Under the pieces are notes generated by a model. The model saw only the letters and a program-made list of their open reading frames with translations. It ran no database searches and had not been told where the DNA came from. Positions 35,774 through 48,475 of a stretch of DNA of 64,000 nt are shown here, piece after piece. The stretch spans positions 35,545,933-35,609,932 of the forward strand of contig NC_089279.1 of NCBI RefSeq assembly GCF_963678975.1. The letters are read 5' to 3'. The DNA comes from Dysidea avara (lineage: Eukaryota > Porifera > Demospongiae > Dictyoceratida > Dysideidae). Each line of letters opens with the position of its first letter. Position 1 is the first letter of the stretch. The position numbers and the translations under genes are program-made.

Positions 35774-38700
35774 TCAGGGTACATTATCCAGCTCCTCTAA
35801 AATTTGTTCTGTAGCTCTTGTAAGACTTTCAACTTCCTTTATCTTCTCCAGCAATATTGACCAATTTTTGGGGCTAACACCATGGCTAGTACTTAGCCAG
35901 TCAATAAATAACTCACGACAACATTTTTTTGGATCCTCTTTGTGTTTTTCTTTTATGTTATTCACAGTTGATATATCATACAACAAAGCAAAGCCTACAT
36001 CTTCCCATTCTGCTGCTATCTTTGGGATTACAATCTTGTTTAATTCACCCATTTTTGGTTCTACAATGTAGAACACAATACTTAGTTACTAAAAATAACT
36101 ATTATCATCTTACCACTCGTCAGTGATACTTTAATCTTTTTTGATGAATCAGAAGTTGGTAGATGTGCTGCTACCTCCTTAGATGCTACAAATCAGTTTA
36201 TAACACTTGTTATAAGATACTTATGTAATTCGTAGACTGTATATATGGTGAAATAATAATGAAAGTTAATAATGTAATAATGAACATGAACAGTGAAGTT
36301 GTCAAAGTACAACAAGCATAATTTTGGTGGTTAAAGGAATTTGGGGAAACCAAGGACTAAACTTCTCACTTCAAAGAATTTCAGTTGCTTTATGTCTATT
36401 GTTGATGTATCTGATTTGCCCTTGTATATTGTATGTAGCTATGTACATTACTTCTGGACCAAATTCAAGGATGAGGCCAAAATTTAATGGAAATGACAAA
36501 TGTTATAGCTGTCCAAGTATACCAAGCATATCAGCATCTAAACCATGCACCATTAGAATAACTGCAGGATGCCATAAGATTAAAAAAACTTGCTTCATGG
36601 CCCAATCAATGTATTACTTTGTATGTTGAAAAATTCTTGGTACAAAATAGGACAAGAATTTTACAGTTCTTACATAGATAGATTTGTAGGGTCCTGACCC
36701 CTGTCTTCACCACCTGGATTTTAGGACAAGATAAAAGAAAAAAGACTGGGAATTACCCACTCTGAAGTGCAAGAAAAACTTATGGGTCATCAGGAGAAAA
36801 AGCTATATATGCATGCACTTTTACATGAATCTGTGCTATATAAGTACATTACATATATAGAATTGTACAAATTTGTGTCCTAGATTGGGATACTCTATAA
36901 TAGAGCAGTCATGTAATCTAATAGAGCATTCAAATTTCTACGTACTGTAAAACATACAACCATCAAATTGGTTTTACACGTGCTTTTCAAAGTACACACT
37001 TCAGTGAGTTAGTGACTTAATTCAAATTTAATTTCAAGGAATCTATGTGACCCAGTGACCCAAACTAACAAAACCACCTTTTCAGATGTCTGAATTTGAC
37101 AACTCATAACTTAGTGGCAGATTTAGGTGGGCTTCTGTGGTTTTGATGGAAACCCCTTTTTAACATTTAGCTCAGTGGAAGTAGCTAACTACGTAGTTCT
37201 ATTATTATAATTTATCATGGCAAAAAACTACATAATGCTGTATTTCAGTAACATGCATACGATTGCATTCAACTAGCATCCATTGTAGCTATCAATCTCT
37301 CAGCAACATTTTCCTGTTCATGGTCACGCTGCATTTAGAATGATCGAGATACTCTAATAGAGCAGTCAGGTAGTTACCACAACTTTTGCCCTGTTAGCAT
37401 ATATTTTGAAGCATGGAAAATAATGGGTTTTAAACTTAAAAAAAACTTAAAATTTTATCCTAGAGCTTCTATAATCTTTAAAATTTTCTGGAGCCATGTC
37501 CTTGCAGATGCCTAATTAGACTGTTTTATTCCACGTATTCATTATATTTTTAGAAACTCCTAGATCTGCCACTGTAATTTTGTACAGCTATAATGAATGT
37601 ACTTGAAACTATGTCACTTTGTTGTGCACATGCTGTATAATTTTAGGAAAATTTTAAGTTGCCTTCTTATTTACAAAAAGTAATCTTATTTTTGTGAAGT
37701 GCAAATAACCATGGCTCTTTGCCATATAATTATATAAGTTGTATTATGAGGTAAAACACAAAGCCATTTTTATCATGGTGTACCTATTATCAATACCCTG
37801 TGTTTCATTCCTGGTGTTCCTGTACTATATTGTAGCCATATTGTATTTGTATGGGGCATACAGCTCATAGATGAGATGACTCATTCACGGAAGGTTAATG
37901 AAGATGAGGGCATCCACTTGGAAGATAGAACAAGTTACTCCCCTACACCTTGTAAGTTTGAGACACGAATGTTTTATATGGCATGTATAAATAGACTACA
38001 TGTACTTTATAGACAGCTGTTGGAGGAATTTGGAATGGTTTATAAGGCAATGTATAAATACCATAATTCAATTATAATCCACACTTTATGCTGCTTATAT
38101 TTCTGGTCAACCTCCTGTACAATCACAGTGTGCCATATGGTTCAATATCAGAAACCTGCATGTTCCTCTTTGCAGAGTGTGTTAGAGCTACATGCATATT
38201 ATGTATTCTTACTTGTCGTAAGTGGCATTCTAATATCCAAAGTTTCATCCAGCTTACGAATTTTTGGTGGCTTTGGTGATAGAGCAGCTAATATTAAAAA
38301 AGGATTCATGATTATGACAGTTCCAATGATTGTGAATAAAACGTACTAGCTATATTACATAAATATATATATTTTGGGTAAGTTCACCATTCTAGCAAGT
38401 ACCTATGAATGAACATGGATCTGCATGTATGTACAGTAAATAGCTGTAATTATCCAGCAATGGCCCCTAGGCACAATGGTTTTTTGGGGCTCTTAGGTTG
38501 GGGCTCTTATTACAGTATATGAATAAAAGTGGAGGGTGGTTGGTATCTGTGGTGGTATACAGTTACCGAAATTATATCACAGCACACTTAGCATGCTTTT
38601 AAAATGGTTTGAAGGCATGTCCCCACAGAAAAATTAACTCTTTGAGATTAAGTTTTTGGATGCAGTTTTCACTAAAAATTACCAATGCAAGCAAATACTG

Positions 38701-41700
38701 TATGAATGATTAACAAATTTTAATTGATACAATCATATAGGGCAGCAGCTAATACCAAATGTAGTATATATAGCACTTAAATCTTATTTATTACTTTCAA
38801 AGCAGCAGCAGCTTTGCATTTAGTGCATAACTCTGCATGCTAAAGACTGACTATTCTATTAGAGTAGCTGACTGTTTTATTAGAGTATTTTGAGTTTAAA
38901 ATTATCCTACTTTCTTTACTAATGGCACTACCTATGTTGGTCCAGCATAACTAAGTGGCTAGAGCTTGGCCTGGTAATCAAAAGGTTCCAGGTTTGATGC
39001 CCATTTGGTGTTGCTGTTGTTTCTTTGAGTAAGAAACTTTACTCACATTGCTCCAGTCTGCCCAGTTGTATATCGGAAACCTGGTGGTCTGGTGTCATCT
39101 GGGAGTGGGGAAGCAACGCACTTAGCTGTAATATCAATGGGTACCTGGTGATTACTGGGGAAGCATGCCCAACTGTCCTTGTCTCACTTAGTGATGTTGG
39201 GGTTGTAAAACTTTGGGTTTTGCAACCTCTCTCGGGGAGACTTGGACAGTCCTGCTGTGGGTTACTATAGCAGGAGGATTTGCCTGTACAAGACTCAAGT
39301 GCATGAGTGATGCACAGGCATTCCACTGTTGGTTCACTGGCAGCAATGTTTTGCATGGCTTCCGTAGGCTTTGCTTTGTTGGTACAGTACTACATCTTTA
39401 GTTGAGCAAAGTGCACATGGCATGCATACATTTTACTATTTGAGGTTTGTATCTGGCCCTAGATTGGGACCCTGACCCTAAATCCTGGGGCCTAGACAAT
39501 TGCCTACCCTTAAAGCCAGTGGGCCAGTCTTGCACGCTAGATGTCCTGCATATCATATTACTACCTGTCATCTAAATAAACTTTTACTCAGAAACATTTT
39601 TGATACCAGTCTTCTACATGGTGGAATTCACTTCCTGCTAGCATACCAATGAATTTCGTGGCAGCCTCTAGACTTACCGTTTAGAAGGAACTGTCAATTA
39701 ATTCAGTTGTTTTGTGCTTGTTTTGTTGTGTATTTTTTGTATAGTTAGTTGTAATTAGTTTTGTATGCTGTAGTACAGTTATTGTTTATAGGTTGTAATG
39801 TTCTGTGTACACTCCAGTATGAAAGAACGGCTTTTTGCCGAGTACTTGGAGTTTAAAATCAGTCAGGCAGTTGTGGATTATACAGTTAATATTCTTTATA
39901 TTTTAATAAAACCCCTAATACCTATTAGATTATATGGTATGACATCATTTCTTTAGTTATTTAACATTCTGAATATACAGAAAGTCTGATATGCATTTTA
40001 ATGCAACTATTCAAATTTGTACACATACAGTGGAACTCACTTGACTGTTTATAAGATATGTTGCAACTTTCATAATGTTGTGATGAATTAACACCCTATG
40101 AAAAATGGAAGACAACGGTATATAGCTCAAAAACTTATGTATGCAACAGCAGCAAATCAATATCACATTCACAAAGCACAAATTTAATGCTACAAACCTC
40201 TTTAAACCAGATTCTATGTGCTTCTCCAATTTTAGTTTTGTGTGGTGGCTTTCTGGTACATGTCAAAATATTATTTTTGGGTAAACAAGACTTAAAAACT
40301 GCAATGTGGTCATCAGTGCTATACTTTTCATCGGCATGGCAATAGAAACCATATTCAATTTTGTTATAATCAAACTTTAATTTCTCACAAACCTTGCTCA
40401 TACACTTTTCTAAATCAGGAAGAATATCACTGTGATGTGATGTGTCAGCATCTTTGCTGAAATGTTTTACTTGTAGTTCAAGGTAATACATTTTATCATG
40501 CAAACACAAGTAGATCTCATCCATTATGCAGAAAGTCATCACATTGCTGTAGTGTTTGACGGCATCACTACCCAATTGATGTTCCCAACCATTAGGAGTG
40601 TCAATCAGTAAGAGTGCAACAAGTGAACAAAAGAATCCACGAGGTAGGAATCCTGATGAGAAACGGATTAACATTGGCTCACTTAGCAGAATTCTACAGT
40701 TGTCACTGTAATGCATTGTACTGGGAAGAGAACAAAGGAAATAGTAATAATCATCGTTTTCAATGTTTACATCAGTGATTACTTTTAAGTGTCTTAAAAT
40801 TTTAATAAAGTATTGTATCTCTTCTTGATTACCACCATCTAACTTGACATATCCTCCTTTCTTTTCAAACAATTGTTTTGCTAATAGCCTTTTTTCTCGA
40901 AACATTTCTCTTAAACCATCTTCATCAAAGATTACATCCTCCAAAGATAAGCGCATTATTTTAGCTAAATTAGTAAACAGCCACTGAAGATCAATTACAA
41001 TCCAATTACAATTATCACAAAATTCAAAATATGCCACAATTCCCAAATCATGAAAGAACATCAAGGAAGTATTTATTTCCATTTCATCAACTATTGATGC
41101 ATTTTCTAAAGCAATTTTTTTGTACTCTTCAAAAGAAATGTATTTTATATTGCCATTGCGTAATTGCTGTATTTCGAGCTCCATGATCATCCAAGTCACA
41201 GGCAGTTCTTTGGGCTTAATATTGTTGGTTATATCTTCAACCTGTTTACGTATGCGTTTAACTTCAGTATCCTCCGTTCTACTGTCACCTGCAGTGGTAT
41301 TGTCTACTGGAAAAACTAAGCTTTTTTCGGCTCGTAGAACATGTTTACAATTTCTTTCTTTTATAATACAACTCAGTTTATCATTAACTGTTCGCAATAT
41401 TTCTAAATTGTTTTTAATCTCATCGTGGTGTGTGCCAACAAAACCAATGTGCGATTTTTCAGAAACACAAATGCATTGTGGAAGAAATTCTTTTGTTGAT
41501 TCCACTGAATCAGTGTTTAAACACATTAAGAGTTGTATCATGTCTAAGTTTGAGTAATTCAAAAAGTACCTTGGAGCTTCCTTGTATTTCTCTGTTTTAT
41601 AACGCACTAAAACTGGATCATCAAGCATTTTAGTCAAGTCATGAACCACAAAGTTGATAGTAGGCATACTGTTAATGGCTGGTAAAAGTGAAATATATTC

Positions 41701-42347
41701 CGGTTGACCTCCACTATCAAGTACAGTAATTAATCTCACTGTATTATCTATTTTCAAAGAATCAGGAAGTGTTGAACTTTTCATAATATTCTTTTCCACA
41801 TCTAGTTTTGGTACAATATCATGGTTATATGGCACTGCAATGTCAGATACAACAGTAGAGCTGGGATGCTGAACTTGCTGTGGTGGAGTTTGTACTTGCT
41901 GTGTTGGAATGCTTGATGGTTGTAATTCTTGTACTGAAATGCTCTTTTTTTGTGATAAAGCATTTGATGCATCAGAATTAGATGTTGCTGTAGAGCTGGG
42001 TGCTCCTGATTGCTGAATGTTTAGTGTATCACTGGGTTTAAATGCATGAGACTTTACCAATGATTTAAAGTGCTGTAATTGACCTTTGTGATCAAGTTCC
42101 ACCCATACTACTTCATCTTCTTCCTTGAACATACCATAGTTCTTTACAGTTACAGCTTGTTTGGTATCCATTACATCAGTGCTGTTGTATTCACTGCAAA
42201 ATTTTGATGTGAAAAGCAAACGACAAAAGCTTGATTTTCCAGCGGCAGCTGGTCCACACAATAAAATTTTTGTGTGTTGAATTTTGACAACCATGTTATC
42301 TTTCTTTGCCTTTACCAAGTACTTGTAATACTCCGTGTATTCATTAG
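35774..42347 (-). CDS. ROC-COR (ROCO-type) GTPase protein with C-terminal Death domain, 5' exon(s) missing
   Basis: Exons: 42347-40194 (2154 nt), 36185-36114 (72 nt), 36060-35774; phases fit (T|CA gives Ser, G|AA gives Glu). About 837 residues are visible. The large exon begins after TTCTGTATAG in mid-codon, so an upstream exon exists. Order: P-loop GPAAAGKS (42255-42232); a long Ser/Gln-rich linker; G3 motif DSGGQP (41718-41701); a G4-like THHDE (near 41433-41419); then a COR-like region (VTWMIMELEIQQLRNGNIKY..., FHDLGIVAYF, WIVIDLQWLFTNL, a winged-helix pattern shared by ROCO proteins); a Cys/His-rich region; and the Death domain in the last exon (AAEWEDVGFALLYDISTV..., CCRELFIDWLSTSHGVSPKN, WSILLEKIKEV). 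ROCO proteins are GTP-controlled scaffolds, and the Death domain would recruit adaptors of the cell-death or immune type. The exon continues open past the chosen donor to a stop at 40137-40135, so an unspliced, shorter form without the Death domain is possible. The 4-kb intron holds a SINE. No kinase domain is seen. Confidence 0.75.
36885..37575. repeat. Dispersed repeat within the ROCO-gene intron
   Basis: Contains ATACTCTATAATAGAGCAGT and, 450 bases later, GATACTCTAATAGAGCAGTC, a TTAGTGGCAGATTTAGGTGGG block mirrored by CTCCTAGATCTGCCACTG at 37557-37574, and the AATTTTCTGGAGCCATG block. The mirrored GGCAGATTTA/TAGATCTGCCACT pieces suggest inverted ends of a decayed DNA element. Confidence 0.45.
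38935..39410 (+). repeat. tRNA-derived SINE in the ROCO-gene intron
   Basis: The tRNA-like head has an A box (TAACTAAGTGGCTAGAGC) and a B box (AGGTTTGATGCC) with about 35 bases between. A conserved body follows: CTGTTGTTTCTTTGAGTAAG, AAACTTTACTCACATTGCTC, CAGTCTGCCCAG, ACCTGGTGGTCTGGTGTCA, TGGGTACCTGG. The body matches the sequence at 1-195. It lies in the intron of the ROCO gene, opposite to its transcription. Both long frames over it are non-coding. Confidence 0.7.
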
Positions 42348-42479
42348 CTATACAGAATGTGTAACAACAAGACTTACACACTTATTTGTTACAGTGTAAT
42401 ACACCAATTTCATAACTAACAAGTGTAAGGAAAAATTGGAAATTGTACAACATAGAAATAAAAGGCAATGAAACAAGTA

Positions 42480-43290
42480 CACCTGCAGCTATACTAGCTG
42501 ACATTTAATTCCTACTTCAGCCTGTCAATAGTATGTCATGACTGAAGTAGGCTTAAAAATAATGTCTCCTAGTCTTGTAGATTATCTTCCTAGTTTCATT
42601 GCTTTTTTCCCCTAAAACGTAAAATTTCTAGTTTTTCCTTACTCTTATTATGTACTCTTGCTTACACCTGTTTACTTTTTTGCAGTAACAGAATTCATTA
42701 CCATCACATACCACATCAAAGTAAAGAATGTGCCAGACACATTAATTGTGTGACTGAATGTGAGTCAATGACTAAAATACCAAGTTGCCATTCTGCACAG
42801 CATTACAAGCAAAGAACAGTATAAAAAGTGCTTCATGCAACATGCAATCAATCTAGTCACACCAAAGAAAATAAAGCATTGATGTCATGCCACGAGATAC
42901 ACCAATCAAAACCTAAGTGGTAGTGGGAAAAGATATGGGACACCAAGGAGGACAAAGGCAAGTCTTGGGCCATAGTGATGTCAATCAGGAAAGATTGACA
43001 TCACTATCATAGCCTTATCCATGGTCAAGTTGCTTGGCTAGCTGGAGGCATTAGGCAATCAGTCAGTCAGTTTGCAGAAAATGCATTTAAATAAAAATTC
43101 ATTGAAACATGTTGGAAGGGTTTGGGGTCGTTCTGAAGACAATAATGAGTTTGGTTACACCTATAGTCAATACTGCCAAGCTGTTATGAAGTGAGACTGG
43201 TTTTTGGGTGATCATAATATTCTTATAAGAAAGTCTTAGCTAACCTCCATCATCCCCTACTATACACTGCTGCTGTACTGTATGATAATG
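42480..43290 (+). repeat. HHE hairpin-headed repeat, copy 3 (decayed)
   Basis: A head remnant (GACATTTAATTCCTACTTCAG ... TGACTGAAGTAGG) is followed by body blocks ACCACATCAAAGTAAAG, AGCATTACAAGCAAAG, GGGACACCAAGGAGGACA and GGCAATCAGTCAGTCAG in the same order as the other copies. It lies directly upstream of the first visible exon of the ROCO gene. Confidence 0.5.
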
Positions 43291-43649
43291 CTAGGTATAC
43301 ACATTCCCAGTGCTGTGCATTGGCACGTGTTCTGTCTGTCTCTCCAATAGCCTCTATACATTGGTCTGCAATTGTGATTAAAGCCAGTCAAGATTGATTT
43401 TCTATCCAATCAACTTTTGTAAAATTTTCCTGACTATTGATTCTATTTATTTTTGCTATATTCTAGTGCACTCAGCACTACTTGCATGCAGTTAAGAGTT
43501 GTAGTTTTAACTGTCTTGGGAAACAGCTTGATCATTGTCCTTCATGGCATTTAAATTGGTCTTGTCTATTGATCCTTTTGCTTTGACTGTAGGTGCAGAT
43601 TGCAGTACAGGGGCAATCAGAGTGACCCCCTTGTGTCTGCTTTATGTCA

Positions 43650-43920
43650 GCAGTAGTGATGAGATTTTACCAATTATTTGATCAGCTGATACTGAATTCA
43701 CCAATCCGATGCTTATGTTTACTAAAAGTTTTGTAAAATTGCAATTCTAAAACTTTATTTTTGTCTTATTATTAAAAAAAACAACAATATCAGTAAAAGT
43801 AATCGGTTACTTCATCAGCTACATAATTACTGATACCAATACTGCTAAAATTTGGCTGATAAACCAATTTCTGATTATTTAACCAATTAATAGGTGCTTA
43901 ACATCCTATGTCAGCTTGGC
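43650..43920. repeat. Possible decayed DNA element
   Basis: Blocks CAATTATTTGATCAGCTGATAC and GCTGATAAACCAATTTCTGA repeat the CAATTA / CAGCTGAT vocabulary in both orientations across about 250 bases. I could not define the ends. Confidence 0.25.
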
Positions 43921-44317
43921 CCACATGCACTCAGTAGCACTCCCTACTCCTGCTCTATTAATATAGCAAGTTCTAAGACATACCAAGCAGACTGATTGTG
44001 CCCATGCATGTCCTGGGTTGCCAAGTGTGTCAATTTTATACAAAGTGCATGAGCATGCATGATTACCTTAGTTAAGTCAGGGTTTGGCAATGTTAGCACA
44101 AAAACAAGGGAGGGTGGGTGGGTATTTTGGCATGCTTAAGACAGATTCAACATCTGAGACAGGATTCAGGATTCAGCACAAGTAAATTCAAGTTAGTAGC
44201 GATCATGTGATCAATGTGCGCATGTGCAATGGTATCGAAAGTTATCGATAGATAGGCTCCCTTGTCTGTTAACGTGGTAAATTGTGTATTACTAGTCAGG
44301 AGTATATACCCATATAA

Positions 44318-44814
44318 CAGTGTTGGGACATTTACTTATTCGTTACATATTACATATTAGTTACAGTTACATATTACCCATAAAATAAAGTAACTATAAT
44401 AATATTACATATTATATTACTTTGTGTCCACAGCCTCAAGCTATGACGTGTGAAACTGTCACCTCATCAGTGATCACTTGACATGATCGCATTGTTGGAC
44501 AATGCGTAAATCTTGATTATAATTCTGGTGAATAAGCTTCATTCATTAATTCGAGGTGGGCTTCGTTACTTCATTGTGACTAGACATTACTAAGTGGATC
44601 ACTAATGAGATTAGTAATTTCGTTATTTGTAGTAATAAAATTACTTAATTTAGACTTGTTCAGTAACTTCATTACTTAGGTAGCATGTTGCATTGTGAAG
44701 TAAAGTAACTTGAGTTATATTACTGGTTTTTATAGCATATTTCATTATATTACTTAGTTACCACAAAAGTAATAATTATTATGTAACGTGTTACATAACG
44801 TTACCCCCAACACT
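44318..44814. mobile_element. hAT-type MITE, older relative of the 25.5 kb element
   Basis: Begins CAGTGTTGGGACATTTAC and ends GTAACGTGTTACATAACGTT followed by ACCCCCAACACT. The interior follows the 25.5 kb copy in inverted orientation (TTGGACAATGCG, GAATAAGCTTCATTCA, TTCATTGTGACTAG). Flanking bases do not form a recognisable 8-bp duplication, which fits an older insertion or one edge lost. Confidence 0.7.
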
Positions 44815-44999
44815 AGGTCTACAGTGTAACCTGTCTCCTTTGTTTAGGCACCTCAACCCGCAAAAATGGACACATGTATGGCTTTCAGTGTATTGACAAT
44901 AAAGAAGAAACTGGTTTACCAATTATCAGTTTACTGCTTTCAGTGTATTGACAATGGTTTAGGAGGATGTATAAACAGTGAACCCAGAAACTAAGGACC

Positions 45000-46400
45000 A
45001 GGAGCACATGGAATCCAGTTTACCGTTTTATTCCTATACTGGATGCTTTTCAAGAATCGTACAAAGTCCGGTACTATTATTGGGTAGCCAGATACATAAT
45101 TGTACGTAATGTGTTATTTGCTGCTACTGCACTATCTCAGTCTGTCTGTATAGTTCACACTAATAATTACCTTTCTGATAATTGCAATCTTCAACATTTA
45201 CCTACCTCTGCAAGTCACATTTTATAACTGTAGTCTCATGTGGCTAGACAATTATCAAGGTACCTAAAAAAAATACAAACTACTCTAAAAAAGGATCTGG
45301 ACTGCTTAGCACAGGCTTCTCATTCTTTTTACACTTCCAGGGATTAATAAATGCTAACAAGTCTTCGCATTTCTGAAGTATGGAGTCTATTTGTCGAGCT
45401 GTTTGTGCCACCCGCAATGATCACTTCATTGAAGAAGCTGGGAATATTGTTGTTTGAACAGAGTTTCTGATGACATAATGGACTATTGCATGTGCTCATT
45501 ATTAAGCATGAGTGCAAGTGGCCTTTGTAGGTGCATACCGTTTCAATCAATACAGCACATGCACCATGATGGACACCAAGTGGTCTGGCTATGCAAGACA
45601 GACAGTCAGACACTATGACTTGCAGCGGTACATATCTAGTACAAGAAAAAGGTGCATAAAAGTTATGAAGTGCTTAATTTTTCAAGAAAGTTGGTTGCCC
45701 TGGTCCCCAGTATCTGGGACCAGTATTTATACCAACCCCAAGGAAAGAACCTGAAGGTTGTTATTTACTTGTTAGGTGTGATAGCCTCCACTGAGATGGT
45801 ACATGTTTATAGCCCAGGGGAGTGTTTCTTGGGGCTTCTATAAGACCGCTTCGGATTGTTGCATATATTTATTATCTTCAATTCAGTATACGTACTTGTA
45901 CTTTGACAACAAAATGAGTCAAGTCACCGACAATTACCACTAATATATTATGGTACAGCAAAGAAATTAAAAGTACTTCTATATACTTTAGTATGATTTA
46001 TAAAAATAATTAAGTAGAAAGTAAAAATGGCATCAAATATCACATAATAGCAGGGATTTATACTCTTCTCAGTGAACAGCATGGATATGTTAAAAATATT
46101 ACAGAACTAGTTTCACATAGCTTGTTGCTTGGGTATTTATTGCACAATTTTTGTATACACACAGTAATTTTCAATTGAAACAGCTATGTGATACATTCAT
46201 AGTTTCCCTTTTTTTAAAGGCTGGATGACTGGTTGTCATTATGTTTAGTACTGTGTACTGCTTATTTCAGAGTATAGCTTGCAAATCTAGACCTGTTCCC
46301 CATGAAAATTTGTCTCTTAAACTACATAATTGCTCTAGGCATCTTTTTAATTGGCTTATATCCTTTACACACATAAGTGGTGATTGATCAAACAGTTTTC
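45000..46400. other. No gene seen
   Basis: Two overlapping frames on opposite strands (45344-45613 minus, 45512-45754 plus) have no domain and no splice support. The remainder is AT-rich. Confidence 0.35.
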
Positions 46401-46419
46401 AGGCTACCACTAACAACTG

Positions 46420-46655
46420 AATATTCTAACCCAGAACCATTACTTTATGTTGACGAGTTGCCCTTTGTGATGCATCACTGAACCATCAAATTTAACTGTT
46501 TGCTGATGACATTGTCGTTTATAATGTGGTTAAATGCTATTGAGATTACAAGATGATCTAAATTGGATTTTTTTTGGACTGTTAAATGGCAACTTAGACA
46601 AAATTCACAGTGGCTCTCTACTTAAAACTGCAGACTAACAATATAAGCTCATACT
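46420..46655 (+). mobile_element. LINE reverse transcriptase fragment
   Basis: Reading across shifted frames, the stretch gives TLYVDELPF, KFN, FADDIVVYNVV, LQDDLNW and TVKWQLRQN, in the order of the YADD region of a CR1/L2-type reverse transcriptase. Several stops and shifts are present. It is a short, old relic unrelated in position to the LINE at 33 kb. Confidence 0.6.
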
Positions 46656-46799
46656 CACTTTTGGATCACCCTCATTGATAATGCTGCAATGTCTATTCCT
46701 TCTTTCCTTCTTGATACGTATATTCACATCATTTGCAGCAAAAAGTTCTTTCTCACATTTACTACATTGATAGTTATACACAAGGAGAAGGAAAATTAG

Positions 46800-47470
46800 T
46801 GTGATCATAGCCATAAAAAGTAGTGAAACAAGGGAGGTTGCCTACACCTGCAAATACATATGCTAGTGCACGTGGATATTTAATCCCTATACCCACAACT
46901 AAATTAGGGATTAAATGTCCACCAGCATATTTGCAGGTGTAGGTGACCTCCCTTTGTTTCCACTACTTTTATCCCTAATTGCACTTCAAAATTCCTGCTA
47001 CTTGTCTGTCACGTTTTCAAAACGCAATTATGACTGGTAAACCGGTTCATCAAACGAAATAATGACACCATAATTAACGCTTTTGTCTGAACGCACGCCC
47101 CAATTAGCAATTACTGAAAAGTGAAGTAGCCATTATGCTTCATTGTAGTGTTAAAAAACGGGAGAACATTATGAGAAGTGCCTCTGCAATCAGTCTAGTC
47201 ACTACGGAAATACAAAAGATTTCGTTACATATGTAGAGAAGCCATATGCACTAGCTACCACAAATCAACACCTTATGCTGCTAACAAGGAGAAATGGGAC
47301 ACAAAGGAAGACAACAGTAAGTCCATAATTGCATACACTGGCTATATAGGTATAATAATGCTAATGCATCACAACCATCCCTATAAGGAACTCTAGATCA
47401 TACTGGTGACAGATAACAGGTATTAAACGCTCAAGTATTAAGTATAAAATACTCCTTTGCACCTTGGGTG
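46800..47470 (+). repeat. HHE hairpin-headed repeat, copy 4
   Basis: The head is a palindrome at about 46800-47000: GCCATAAAAAGTAGTGAAAC then AAGGGAGGTTGCCTACACCT, inverted as AGGTGTAGGTGACCTCCCTT then TGTTTCCACTACTTTTATCC, with TTAATCCCTA / TAGGGATTAA next to the loop. The arms are the same type as in copy 2. The body carries ATGACTGGTAAACCGG, GAGAACATTATGAGAAGTGC and GAGAAATGGGACACAAAGGA, then a GTAAGTCC site. Confidence 0.65.
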
Positions 47471-47489
47471 CTTATGGGCTCCTGATACT

Positions 47490-47780
47490 AGTGTATTTAA
47501 AAATTATTAAGAGATTCAATAGGAATCGATAAAATTAAGTGATAAAAACTAGTGAAACAATATAATATGAATATTATTACAGCATAGCTTTGTGGGAAAG
47601 TTCTTGTGGAAAAATTCTTACAATGACATGTCATAACAATATTATTTTGTTCAATGCCAAAATAAGAATTTTCCCACAAAGCCATGTACTATCATTTGTA
47701 TATCTTGTTTCAATAGTTTTTATTGTTTGGATCATGCTTCATTTAATACAGTAGTATGTTTAGTTTTTTTTGTTGTTGTA
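47490..47780. repeat. Imperfect palindrome (second hairpin type, older copy)
   Basis: GATAAAAACTAGTGAAACAA ... TTACAGCATAGCTTTGTGGG on the left is mirrored by CCCACAAAGCCATGTACTAT ... TTGTTTCAATAGTTTTTATT on the right. The following TTTAGTTTTTTTTGTTGTTG is shared with the sequence after the sharp palindrome at 53.7 kb, so the two are relatives. Confidence 0.55.
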
Positions 47781-48298
47781 GGGTATAGCTATGGCATACA
47801 AGTGTGATTGTTCTATTGTGATTTTACTATGATTGAATACACTAATCATAGTATATTACCTATGATTAGAGTATCTTGAAGTGACTGGCCTACTGGGCAT
47901 GGTCTTTCCATGCCATCGTGTTACCAGTAAGAGGCGTAGTCGATATGACTAATTGCAATAAGTACATTTAGATCACCAAGGAGCATGTTGTGGCTCTCAA
48001 TCATTATTGGTGCTGCTAGATTGTAAAGGGGCATGATCAATCCTGACATGCAGCTATGAGTACGGTGTACTAGCTAGTAGTACCATACTTCTTACAGCAG
48101 TTTGAGTGTTTTAAATAATTTATGGCATCTAAATACGGAAAGTGTCATTATGGAATAGTAATACCACTGTAAGGCTTTGTTGCATGAAGATTGGAAAGGC
48201 AAGGCACAGAATACACATGCCACTGGTGAGTTTGATATTGTGGTGTAATATGGTGGTCACATGATGCATTGTTTAGCCTCTAGGATTATGATTGTGAT

Positions 48299-48390
48299 CA
48301 GGATGGCAGGCAGGCAGGCAGGCAGGATGGCAGGCAGGCAGGCAGGATGGCAGGCAGGCAGGATGGCAGGCAGGCAGGATGGCAGGCAGG
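48299..48390. repeat. (GGCA)n minisatellite
   Basis: About 90 bases of CAGG/GGCA units with interspersed GGATGGCAGG, arranged as a higher-order repeat of roughly 16-24 bases. Confidence 0.85.
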
Positions 48391-48475
48391 TAGCTAGATT
48401 AAAATCAGGTTTGGGAGGTTTTCTTTAAATTCAGTATTCGTTCTTCTGGAATTATTTCATTGAATTTAATGCTAC

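Noticed and set aside
37870-38350. Possible plus-strand small exons (DEMTHSRKVNEDEGIHLEDR with a following GTAAGT; a hydrophobic stretch CMFLFAECVRATCILCILTC)
   Set aside because: Single pieces have acceptable splice signals, but I could not join them in one consistent phase, and they lie inside the ROCO-gene intron.
45344-45754. Overlapping frames on both strands
   Set aside because: No family resemblance, and the two frames exclude each other; neither has splice support.
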